A stretch of DNA of 64,000 nt from Geodermatophilus telluris (GTDB lineage Bacteria; Actinomycetota; Actinomycetes; Mycobacteriales; Geodermatophilaceae), in contig NZ_FMZF01000008.1 in assembly GCF_900102745.1 (NCBI RefSeq), forward strand, positions 1-64,000, written 5' to 3'. A program made the position numbers and the translations under genes. The notes beneath the pieces are model-generated. The model was not told the origin of the DNA and made no database searches. It worked only from the letters and a program-made list of their open reading frames with translations. Position 1 is the first letter of the stretch. The number at the start of each line of letters is the position of its first letter. Positions 44,808-53,419 of this stretch are shown piece by piece.

Positions 44808-46235
44808 GTGCCGGACCTCGCCGACGTCCAGGGCCTCGTGCTGCGTGGCTACGGCATGCCGCACGCGCGGCACCTGGTGCTGCGGGTGGACGCCGCCCCC
44901 GCCGGCCGCGAGCTGCTCGGCTCGCTCGTCGACGGCACGCCGGGGCGCCCGCAGGTCACCCCGGGCACGCCCTGGACCGGGAAGCCGGAGTGCTGCCTGA
45001 ACGTGGCGGTCACCGCCGGCGGGCTGCGCGCCCTCGGCGTGCCCGACGAGTCGCTGGCCACCTTCCCGGAGGAGTTCACCGCCGGCGCCGTCGCCCGGGC
45101 GGGGTGGGTGGGCGACGTCGGCCCTGCAGCCCCGGAGCACTGGCTGCCGGTCTTCCGGGACCCCGGCTTCCACCTCCTCGTGTCGCTGTCCGGCCAGAGC
45201 GCGGCGGCCGTGGAGCGGGCCACCGACGCGCTCCTGGCGGGCACCGCGCCCGGCGTGCGGGAGCTCGGCCGGTTCGACGCCGCTCTGCTGGGCGGCCGCG
45301 TCGACCACTTCGGCTACGTCGACGGCATCTCCCAGCCCACGGTCGAGGGCGCCCCCCCGCCGGGTCCGCCCGACCGGCTGCCCGTGGCGCCGGCGGGGGC
45401 GTTCCTGCTCGGTCACCCGAGCCAGTTCCCGGGCCACACCTACCCGGTGCCGCAGCCGGAGGTACTGGGTCGCGACGGCAGCTTCGCGGCGTTCCGGGTG
45501 CTGGCCCAGGACGTCGACGCCTTCGTCGACCTGCTCGCCGAGCAGTCCCGGCGCACGGGCGCGGACCCCGAGCTCGTCGCCGCCTGGCTGTGCGGGCGCT
45601 GGCGCACCGGGGTGCCGCTGGTCCTGTCCCCACACACCGGGTCCCCCGACCCGCCGCTGCCGCCCGAGGCGCTCAACGATTTCGGCTACGCCGACGACCC
45701 CCGCGGCGAGCGGTGCCCGATCGGCTCGCACGTCCGGCGGGTGCACCCGCGGGACTCGCGCGTCGCCGGGGGCGGCGGGCACCGGCACCGTGTCGTCCGG
45801 CGCGGGCTGCCCTACGGCCCGCCGTACGACCCCGCCCACCCGCGGGACGGCCACGAGCGCGGCCTGCTCGGGCTGTTCCTCGGCGTCAGCCTGCGCGACC
45901 AGTTCGAGTTCGTGATGCGGGAGTGGGTCATCGACGGGCGCTTCGCGCCGGGCCTGGGCCGGACGCAGGACCCGTTCCTCGGTGCCGGCGGGACGCTGCC
46001 GCTGGCCATCCCGGGCGGCGGGCGGACCGCGCTCACCGGCCTGCCCCGGCTGGTCACCACCCGCGGCGGCGCCTACTGCTTCGTGCCCAGCCTCCCCGCG
46101 ATCGCCCACCTCGCCGGCCGCGCGACGGGGACGTCGACCACCGCGGGCCCCGCGGGCCGCCGGACCAGCGCGGTCATGGACGGCGTGGGCGCCACCCCCA
46201 GCGCGCCGGCGAGCAGGTCCCGGAAGGACGCGTAG
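44808..46235 (+). CDS. DyP-type heme peroxidase
   Basis: 475 residues from a GTG. The distal GxxDG motif is GYVDGISQP (near residue 170), and the proximal heme His lies in SHVRRVHPRDS (near 309). FLLGHPSQFPG and RDQFEFVMREW are also family-typical. It has no Tat or other signal and no C-terminal encapsulin tag that I can recognise. The last 35 residues are non-homologous and are encoded by the antisense of the conserved 3' end of the convergent SARP gene (163-bp overlap). Confidence 0.88.
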   Translation: MPDLADVQGLVLRGYGMPHARHLVLRVDAAPAGRELLGSLVDGTPGRPQVTPGTPWTGKPECCLNVAVTAGGLRALGVPDESLATFPEEFTAGAVARAGWVGDVGPAAPEHWLPVFRDPGFHLLVSLSGQSAAAVERATDALLAGTAPGVRELGRFDAALLGGRVDHFGYVDGISQPTVEGAPPPGPPDRLPVAPAGAFLLGHPSQFPGHTYPVPQPEVLGRDGSFAAFRVLAQDVDAFVDLLAEQSRRTGADPELVAAWLCGRWRTGVPLVLSPHTGSPDPPLPPEALNDFGYADDPRGERCPIGSHVRRVHPRDSRVAGGGGHRHRVVRRGLPYGPPYDPAHPRDGHERGLLGLFLGVSLRDQFEFVMREWVIDGRFAPGLGRTQDPFLGAGGTLPLAIPGGGRTALTGLPRLVTTRGGAYCFVPSLPAIAHLAGRATGTSTTAGPAGRRTSAVMDGVGATPSAPASRSRKDA

Positions 46236-46855
46236 GCCCGCCGCGCCTCGGCCAGGTTGCCCTCCGCCAGGTGCACCCGGACGACGGCGCGGTGCGCGCT
46301 CTCCCGCAGCGGCTCCTCGCCCACCGCGGCGTAGGCCGCCTCGACCGCCTCGGCGAACCGCCCGGCCACGGCCAGCCGGTCGGCCAGCGCCTCCAGGGCG
46401 TGCATCCGCAGCTGGCGCAGCCGCTCCCGCTCCAGCAGCACCCACTCCTCCGACCAGCCGGGCAGCAGTGGCCCGCGCAGCGCCTCCCCCGGCACCGCGA
46501 GGCCGGCGTCCCCGCCCTGCGGGTCGAGCACCCGCGCCGCCCACGTCTCCAGCTCGCGGACGTCGACGCGCACGGCCGGGGCCAGGCACAGCGTCCCGCC
46601 GGACACCTCCACCGTGCCGGGGGCCACCCGCCGCAGACGCCACAGCGCCGAGCGCAGGCTGCCGTGGGCGTGGTCCTCCGGCACGTCGGGCCACAGCTGG
46701 CCGGCGATCGCGGTGCGGTCCGGGCAGCGGGACAGGCCCAGCCGCGCGAGGAGGCGCTGCACGGCCCGGGGCAGGTCGGGCGGCGGGACGCCGCCGCCGG
46801 GCTCGAGGGAGAAGCCGTGCAGCAGGGTCAGCCGGGGCGGCGGAGCGGGGTTCAC
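46073..46855 (-). CDS. Short SARP-type regulator, paralogue 3
   Basis: 260 residues from a GTG with GAGGGGG upstream. Winged helix (LTLLHGFSLEPGG, LWPDVPEDHAHGSLRSALWR) and BTAD (WVLLERERLRQLRMHALEAL, ESAHRAVVRVHLAEGN), closely matching the other two paralogues. The conserved part ends near VAPTPSMTALVRR; the remaining 35 residues are antisense to the end of the DyP gene. It follows the 106-residue gene, whose promoter carries phased repeats, so SARP autoregulation is likely. Confidence 0.87.
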   Translation of the reverse strand: MNPAPPPRLTLLHGFSLEPGGGVPPPDLPRAVQRLLARLGLSRCPDRTAIAGQLWPDVPEDHAHGSLRSALWRLRRVAPGTVEVSGGTLCLAPAVRVDVRELETWAARVLDPQGGDAGLAVPGEALRGPLLPGWSEEWVLLERERLRQLRMHALEALADRLAVAGRFAEAVEAAYAAVGEEPLRESAHRAVVRVHLAEGNLAEARRAYASFRDLLAGALGVAPTPSMTALVRRPAGPAVVDVPVARPARWAIAGRLGTKQ

Positions 46856-46934
46856 CGGGGCGCACCCCCTCGGGCACCCGTCGGACGGTGAGCCGGACGA
46901 GGTCAGGCTCGTGGCACCGTGATCGTCCGACCGG

Positions 46935-47255
46935 TCACTCGCCGCCGTCAATCGGGTCCGGCACGCCGCCCGCCACCCCGTCGGGCACGTCGTCGAGGAA
47001 CGCCTCCAGCCAGCGGCGCACCGCCTCGACGGTCTCCCGGGGCGAGGAGACGAGGGCCACCGTGGTCTCCCCCGTCCCCCGGGCACCGGGCGAGGTGTCG
47101 ACGCCGGTCAGCCGGCCGCGGAAGGTGCCGGCGCCGTCCTCCAGCCACACCCGGACGACCAGGGCCGCGCTGCGGTCGCCGTCCACGGTCACCGTCCATC
47201 GGGGTCGTCCCTGCCACCCGTCCCGGCGGACGGTCCGTGGCCCGCGGCTGGTCAT
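46935..47255 (-). CDS. Hypothetical protein upstream of SARP paralogue 3
   Basis: 106 residues from an ATG; a stop lies seven codons upstream, which fixes the maximal frame. The product looks like a small beta-rich domain (WTVTVDGDRSAALVVRVWLE, ETTVALVSSPRETVEAV) with an acidic end. No family is recognised. The gap to the SARP gene is 79 nt and the nearest upstream promoter is the repeat box at 47409-47441, so the two may form an operon. The ribosome site is weak. Confidence 0.55.
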   Translation of the reverse strand: MTSRGPRTVRRDGWQGRPRWTVTVDGDRSAALVVRVWLEDGAGTFRGRLTGVDTSPGARGTGETTVALVSSPRETVEAVRRWLEAFLDDVPDGVAGGVPDPIDGGE

Positions 47256-47307
47256 GACAGCGGGACCCGATCCTCACCCGTGACGCTGCGTGGCGCACTC
47301 CCCCGAC

Positions 47308-47360
47308 GGGACGACAGCCGACGGGACGACAGCCGCCGGGACGACAGCCGCCGGGACGAC
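47308..47360. repeat. 15-bp tandem repeat, about 3.5 copies
   Basis: The unit GGGACGACAGCCGMC occurs at 47308-47322, 47323-47337 and 47338-47352, with a partial fourth to 47360. It lies in the 237-bp non-coding region between the 106-residue gene and the HbpS-like gene, within the predicted leader of the former. No protein with the encoded RRDDS repeat is supported. Confidence 0.8.
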
Positions 47361-47408
47361 CTCCCGGTCCCGGGCACCCCCACGCTGCACCTCCGTCGTG
47401 ACCCGGCC

Positions 47409-47441
47409 AGTCTCCGGGCCCCCCGTCACGGGACCGTCACC
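47409..47441 (-). promoter_or_regulatory. SARP-type phased repeats upstream of the SARP3 operon
   Basis: On the minus strand GGTGACG (47435-47441) and CGTGACG (47424-47430) are 11 bp apart; 9 nt later is GAGACT (47409-47414) as a weak -10. The leader would be about 147 nt and contain the 15-bp tandem repeats. Confidence 0.55.
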
Positions 47442-47492
47442 ACGGCGGCGCGCGGCCGACCCCGACCGGCGGTCCTGGGCCAGGATGCCCCC

Positions 47493-47963
47493 GTGGACAC
47501 CCACTTCCCGTCCGTGGCCGAGCTCGCCGCGGAGGAGGACGCCCTCCAGTTCACCTCCTTCACCAACGACGACGCGTGGGACGTCGGCGCGGCCCTCGTG
47601 GCCACCGCGCGCCGCGCCGGGGCGCCGGTCGCGGTGGAGGTCAGCCGCGCCGGCCACCGCCTGTTCTCCGCGGCGCTGACCGGCGCCACCCCGGACAACG
47701 CCGCCTGGATCGAGCGCAAGACCCGGGTGGTGGAGCGCTTCGGGCACAGCTCGCTGCACGTCCGGCAGACGTGGGTGGAGCGCGGCAGCACCTTCGAGGA
47801 GGGCACCGGCCTCGACCCCGCGCGGTACGCCGCACACGGCGGGGCGTTCCCGGTGGTGGTGCGCTCGGTCGGCCCGGTGGGCGTCGTGGTCGTGTCCGGG
47901 CTGCCGCAGCTGGAGGACCACCGCACGGTGGTCGCCGCCCTGCGGGCGCACCTGGGCCGCTGA
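47493..47963 (+). CDS. UPF0303/HbpS-GlcG-like (heme-binding/degrading domain) protein
   Basis: 156 residues from the GTG at 47493; longer upstream starts in this frame run through tandem repeats and are rejected. FTNDDAWDVGAALVATARR, PVAVEVSRAGHRLFSAAL, IERKTRVVERFGHSSLHV and GAFPVVVRSVGPVGVVVVSG match the UPF0303 branch of the GlcG/HbpS fold, some members of which bind or degrade heme. It is cytosolic. The neighbouring heme enzymes fit, but function is not proven. Confidence 0.85.
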   Translation: MDTHFPSVAELAAEEDALQFTSFTNDDAWDVGAALVATARRAGAPVAVEVSRAGHRLFSAALTGATPDNAAWIERKTRVVERFGHSSLHVRQTWVERGSTFEEGTGLDPARYAAHGGAFPVVVRSVGPVGVVVVSGLPQLEDHRTVVAALRAHLGR

Positions 47964-47975
47964 GCCGGGGGTAGC

Positions 47976-49286
47976 GTGTCGGCGCCCGGCCCGCCGCACC
48001 CCGAGGAGCCCGCCACGGTCACCCAGGAGGACGCGGTCGGCGCGCCGCTGCGCACGTGGGCGGGCAACCTCACCTACCGCTCCACGCGGGTGCACCGGCC
48101 GCGCACCGTCGCCGAGGTGCAGGACGTCGTCGCCGGCAGCGAGCGGGTCAAGGCCCTGGGCTCGCGGCACTGCTTCAACGACATCGCCGACACGACCGCC
48201 GACCACGTGCTGCTCGACGAGCTCGCGCTGCCCGTCGAGGTCGACGACGCCGCCGGCCTGGTGCGGGTGCCGGCCGGGATGCGCTACGGCGAGCTCGTGC
48301 GGGTGCTGGCCGGGCGCGGGCGGGCGCTGCACAACCTGGCCTCGCTGCCGCACATCACCGTCGCCGGAGCCACCGCCACCGGCACCCACGGCTCGGGCAA
48401 CCGCAACGGCTCGCTGAGCACCTCGGTCGCCGGCCTGGAGCTGGTCCGCTCCGACGGCGAGCTGGTGGTCCTCGGCCCGGACGACGCCGACCTGCCCGGC
48501 GCGGTGGTCCACCTGGGGGCTCTCGGCGTCGTCACCCGCGTCCTGCTGCGCACCCAGCCGACCTTCGACGTGCGCACCAGCGCCTACCTCGGGCTGACCT
48601 GGGCGCGGCTGTTCGCCGACCTCGACGCCGTCACCGCCGCCGCCTACAGCGTCAGCGTGTTCACCGACTGGCACCGGGTGACCTCGGTGTACGTCAAGTC
48701 CCGCACCGACGAGCTCGCCGTCGCGCCCGGGGAGTTCTTCGGCGCCCGCGCGGCCACCGAGCCCACGCACATGCTCCCCGACGCGCCGGTGGAGAACCTC
48801 ACCGACCAGCTCGACCTCCCCGGGGAGTGGCACGAGCGGCTGCCGCACTTCCGGGCCGAGTTCACCCCGAGCCGGGGCGAGGAGCTGCAGAGCGAGTACT
48901 TCGTCCCCCGCGAGCACGCGCGGCCGGCCTGCGAGGCGCTGCGCGCGCTGGCCGGGCGGATCTCGCCGCTGCTGCAGGTGGGCGAGATCCGCACCGTGGC
49001 CGCCGACGAGCTGTGGCTGAGCCCCGCCCAGGGCGGCGACGTGCTGGCGCTGCACTTCACCTGGCTGCCCGACCAGCCCGCGGTGACCGCCCTCCTCCCG
49101 GAGCTCGAGGCCGCGCTGCGCCCGTTCGGGGCCCGGCCGCACTGGGGCAAGCTGTTCACCACCGGCGCCGCCGAGCTCGACCGGCTCTACCCGCGGATGG
49201 CCGACTTCCGCGACCTGGTCCGCCGCTACGACCCGCGCGGGGCCTTCCGCAACGACTGGCTCGACCGGACGCTCGGCCCCGCCTGA
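47976..49286 (+). CDS. aldO: Alditol oxidase (FAD, VAO family)
   Basis: 436 residues from a GTG; the TAGCGT -10-like element overlaps this start, so the true start may differ, but no later start keeps the conserved WAGNLTY. The FAD-linking histidine is in ALGSRHCFNDIA, and LPHITVAGATATGTHGSG and HERLPHFRAEFTPS closely match Streptomyces AldO. The family oxidises xylitol, sorbitol or similar polyols with O2, giving H2O2. No polyol pathway genes are nearby. Confidence 0.88.
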   Translation: MSAPGPPHPEEPATVTQEDAVGAPLRTWAGNLTYRSTRVHRPRTVAEVQDVVAGSERVKALGSRHCFNDIADTTADHVLLDELALPVEVDDAAGLVRVPAGMRYGELVRVLAGRGRALHNLASLPHITVAGATATGTHGSGNRNGSLSTSVAGLELVRSDGELVVLGPDDADLPGAVVHLGALGVVTRVLLRTQPTFDVRTSAYLGLTWARLFADLDAVTAAAYSVSVFTDWHRVTSVYVKSRTDELAVAPGEFFGARAATEPTHMLPDAPVENLTDQLDLPGEWHERLPHFRAEFTPSRGEELQSEYFVPREHARPACEALRALAGRISPLLQVGEIRTVAADELWLSPAQGGDVLALHFTWLPDQPAVTALLPELEAALRPFGARPHWGKLFTTGAAELDRLYPRMADFRDLVRRYDPRGAFRNDWLDRTLGPA

Positions 49287-49448
49287 CCGGCCGTGTCACA
49301 CCCCCGGGCCCGGCGGTGCTCAGAGGACGTGGGGATCATCGGGCACGGTGGGAGCGCACCGGCGGCGACCGCGCCGGCCGTCCTGTCCCGCACGGGACGG
49401 GCGGGCGGCCGGGCGGCCGGGCGGGCGCGACGGGAGGACGGCGGGACC

Positions 49449-49958
49449 GTGGCGGGAGGCGACGCCGTCCGGGCCGACCTCGAGCAGGTCTTCCGCACGG
49501 CCTGGCCCCGGGTGGTCGCCGTCGCCACCCGCGTCGTCGGCGACCGGCACCGCGCCGAGGACGTCGCCCAGGAGGTGTTCCTCTCCTTCGCCCGCTCGTC
49601 GGTGCCGGCCGGCGAGGCAGCGGGGTGGCTGGCCGTCGCCGCGGCGCACACCGCCCTGAACCACCTGCGCGCCGACCGCCGGCGGGCCACCCGCGAGGAG
49701 GCCGCCGACCGGCCCGACCCCACCACCCCCGACGTCGCCGACGACGTCGTCACCCGCGACGAGCGGCGCCGCGTGCGCGCGGCGCTGGGCCGGCTGCCCC
49801 GCCGACAGGCCGTCGCGCTCGTCCTGCGGCACAGCGGCCTGAGCTACGCCGAGGTCGCCGCCGCCCTCGACCTCTCCCCCGGCAGCGTCGGCACCACCGT
49901 CCGCCGCGCCGAGTCCGCCCTGCGTGAGGAGCTGACCCGCCATGCGCCGAACCACTGA
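49449..49958 (+). CDS. ECF-type RNA polymerase sigma factor
   Basis: 169 residues from a GTG with GGGAGGAC upstream; in-frame starts at 49329 and 49293 would add a basic, non-homologous stretch. Region 2 is seen in AWPRVVAVATRVVGDRHRAE and DVAQEVFLSFARSS; region 4 in LGRLPRRQAVALVLRHSGLS and YAEVAAALDLSPGSVGTTVR. It overlaps the membrane anti-sigma gene, which surely controls it. Confidence 0.88.
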   Translation: MAGGDAVRADLEQVFRTAWPRVVAVATRVVGDRHRAEDVAQEVFLSFARSSVPAGEAAGWLAVAAAHTALNHLRADRRRATREEAADRPDPTTPDVADDVVTRDERRRVRAALGRLPRRQAVALVLRHSGLSYAEVAAALDLSPGSVGTTVRRAESALREELTRHAPNH

Positions 49959-51065
49959 GCGCCGACCCACTGGGCGCCGAACCACCGAGCGCCACCCGTC
50001 CGAGGGCACGCTGCGCCGGCTGGTCGACGAGCCGGCCGGTGTCGCCGACGCCGACCGCGCGCACGTCGCCGGCTGCCCGGCCTGCCTGGCCGGCCTGGCC
50101 GCCGCCCAGCGCGACGCCGCCGCCGCGGCCGCCGCGCTGACCGCCGGCGCCCCCGGCGGGGCCGACGCCGGCACCGACGCCGCCTGGCACCGGCTGTCGG
50201 CCGCCGTCGCCGCCGGGCGGCCGCGCCCGGCGGCCGCGCCCCGCCGGCGGTGGACGCTGCGGCGGCCGCTGGTCGCCGGCCTGGGGGTGGCCGTCGTCCT
50301 GGCCGGCGGCGGGGTCGCGGCCGCCGGTGACTGGCTGCAGGTGTTCCGCACCGAGCAGGTCGCGCCGGTGACGGTCACCCAGGCCGACCTGGTCGCGCTG
50401 CCCGACCTCACCGCCTACGGCGACGTGGAGGTGCTCGAGGAGCCCGACGTCCACGGGGTGCCCGACGCCGCCGCCGCGGAGGCGGCCACCGGCCTGGCCG
50501 TGCCGCAGGTGGCCGAGCTGCCGCGCGGCGTCACCGGCGAGCCGTCCTACCAGGCCGGCGGCCGGGTGAGCGCGGTGTTCACCTTCTCCGCCGAGCGGGC
50601 GGCACAGGCCGCCGCCGCGGTCGGCGAGCAGCTGCCGCCCCCGCCGCCGGGGCTCGACGGCGGGCGGTTCCGGCTGACCGCCGGCCCGGGCGTGGCCGCG
50701 GTGTGGCCGAGCGCCAACGGCGTGCCGGCCCTCGTGGTGGCCCGCGCGGTCGCCCCCACCGGCGAGTCGTCCGGCGTCCCGTTCGCCACCGCCCGCGACT
50801 ACCTGCTGTCGCTGCCCGGCATCCCCGAGGACCTCGCCGCCCAGCTGCGCGGCTTCGGCGGCACCGGGACGACGCTGCCGCTGCCGGTGCCGGCGGGCCT
50901 GGCCACCAGTGAGCCCGCCGACGTCGACGGGGTGCCCGCCACCGTGCTCACCTCCCGCGACGGCCTGGTGGCCGGCGTGGTGTGGGTCGAGGACGGCGTG
51001 GTGACCGCGGTGGCCGGCTCGCTGGGCGCCGACGAGGTGCTCGCCGTCGCGCGGGGCCTGGACGG

Positions 51066-51069
<4 letters not shown>
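49942..51069 (+). CDS. Anti-sigma factor-like membrane protein
   Basis: 375 residues from an ATG overlapping the sigma gene by 17 nt. The N-terminal domain has a zinc-anti-sigma-like CPACL motif (HVAGCPACLAGLAAAQ, near 42-57), a membrane helix follows (LVAGLGVAVVLAGGGVAAAG, about 109-128), and a large extracytosolic domain of about 240 residues closes it, which may sense the signal. Only part of the HxxxCxxC zinc motif is visible. The downstream ABC transporter overlaps by 4 nt and probably belongs to the same operon. Confidence 0.82.
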
Positions 51070-52024
<955 letters not shown>

Positions 52025-52028
<4 letters not shown>

Positions 52029-52882
52029 CCGCCCGCACCGTGCTCACCGTCGCCGGGCTCACCCTGCGCGAGGCCGCCCGCCGCAAGGTGCTGCGGGCGC
52101 TCGCGGTGCTCACCCTGGCGCTGCTGGGCCTGTCCGCCTGGGGCTTCGCCAAGCTGGCCGGGCTGGAGTCGCAGGCCGGGGCGCTCACCAGCGGCGAGGT
52201 CCGGCTGGTGGCCTCGCAGCTGCTCAACCTGGTCATGTTCGGGCTCAGCCTCATCGCCGCGCTGGGCACCGCCTTCCTCGCCGGGCCCACGCTGTCCGGG
52301 GAGGTGGAGTCCGGGCAGGCGCTGGTGCTGCTGGCCCGCCCGGTGCGGCGCAGCGCCGTCCTGCTGGGCAAGTGGCTGGGCCTGGCCACCTTCGGCAGCG
52401 CCTACGTCGTGCTGGCCGGGCTGGCGCAGTTCCTCGTCGTCCGGGTGACCGTCGACTACTGGCCAGCGCAGCCGGTGGTCGGGCTGGCGCTGCTGGCCGG
52501 GCAGACGGCGGTGCTGCTCACCCTGGGCCTGCTGCTGGCGACCGCGGTCTCGCCGATGGCCTCGGGCGTGGTGGCGGTCGGCCTGTTCGGCGCCACGTGG
52601 ATCGCCGGCGTGGTCGGCGGGGTCGGCGCGGCGCTGGGCAACGAGGGCGTGGCCCGGGTGGGCACCGTGTCCCGGATGCTGCTGCCCACCGACGGGCTGT
52701 GGCGCGGCGCCATGCACGCCTTCCAGGACCCCTCGGCGGTGCTGGCGGCCGGCGCGGAGTTCGCGGGTTTCCCGTTCCTCAGCGAGGCCGGGCTCACGCC
52801 GGCCTACCTCGCCTGGTCGCTGCTGTGGGTGGCCCTGGTGCTGGGGCTCGCCGGGACGGTCTTCGCCCGCCGCGACGTGTGA
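52025..52882 (+). CDS. ABC-2 type transporter permease
   Basis: 285 residues from a GTG overlapping the ATPase stop. Six membrane helices are visible (e.g. FGLSLIAALGTAFLAGPTLS, YVVLAGLAQFLVVRVTVDYW, WSLLWVALVLGLAGTVF). The EVESGQALVLLARPVRR loop is typical of ABC-2 membrane subunits. Last gene of the sigma/anti-sigma/ABC operon; the substrate is unknown. Confidence 0.9.
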
Positions 52883-52889
52883 GCCGCCG

Positions 52890-52895
52890 TAACCT
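52890..52895 (+). promoter_or_regulatory. -10 element TAACCT for a leaderless HD gene
   Basis: TAACCT fits the TANNNT consensus and lies 7 nt before the GTG at 52903, which predicts transcription starting at the start codon. Confidence 0.45.
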
Positions 52896-52902
52896 CGCTC
52901 CC

Positions 52903-53412
52903 GTGGGGTTCAGCGTTCCCGATGCGCACCTGCTCGCGCTGCGGGCGCACGAGGGGCAGGTCGACGCGCAGGGGCGCGACTACTACCTGGCGCACCTGCG
53001 GCCGATCGCCGAGGCGCTGCGCCCGCACGGGCCGTACGCGGAGATGGCCGGCGTGCTGCACGACGTCGTCGAGGACACCCGTGACCACCCCGACCCCGAC
53101 CGCCGCTACGACCTCACCCGGCTGCGCGCCCTCGGCGTGCCGGAGGTGGTGGTCGAGGCCGTCGACGCGGTCACCCGCCGCCCCGGCGAGCCCTACATCT
53201 CCGGGCTGATCCGGCGCTCGGCGGCCCACCCGCTGGGCCGGCTGGTCAAGCTCGCCGACAACAAGCACAACCTGGCGGCCAACGCCGAGCTCGCCCGGGT
53301 CGACCCGGACAAGGCGCGCAGCCTCCGCGAGGGCCGCTACCGCCCGGCCCGGCGGATCCTGCTGGCCGCCGAGGCCGCCGACCCGGTGCACGGCGGCCGC
53401 GTGCTCGTCTGA
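52903..53412 (+). CDS. Small HD-domain phosphohydrolase (alarmone hydrolase-like)
   Basis: 169 residues from the GTG at 52903; a GTG at 52879 is possible but would lie upstream of the -10 element. Metal-binding HD motif AGVLHDVVEDTRD (near 46-58), an earlier His in YYLAHLRPIAEAL, and the late LVKLADNKHNLAANAE match the Mesh1/SpoT-type HD4 domain, so (p)ppGpp hydrolysis is possible. No synthetase domain is present. Confidence 0.8.
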   Translation: MGFSVPDAHLLALRAHEGQVDAQGRDYYLAHLRPIAEALRPHGPYAEMAGVLHDVVEDTRDHPDPDRRYDLTRLRALGVPEVVVEAVDAVTRRPGEPYISGLIRRSAAHPLGRLVKLADNKHNLAANAELARVDPDKARSLREGRYRPARRILLAAEAADPVHGGRVLV

Positions 53413-53419
53413 GCCGCCC

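Noticed and set aside
47280-47492. Upstream extension of the UPF0303 gene with a repeated RRDDS stretch
   Set aside because: The stretch is encoded by a 15-bp tandem repeat and overlaps the SARP-type box; the conserved domain starts at the GTG at 47493.
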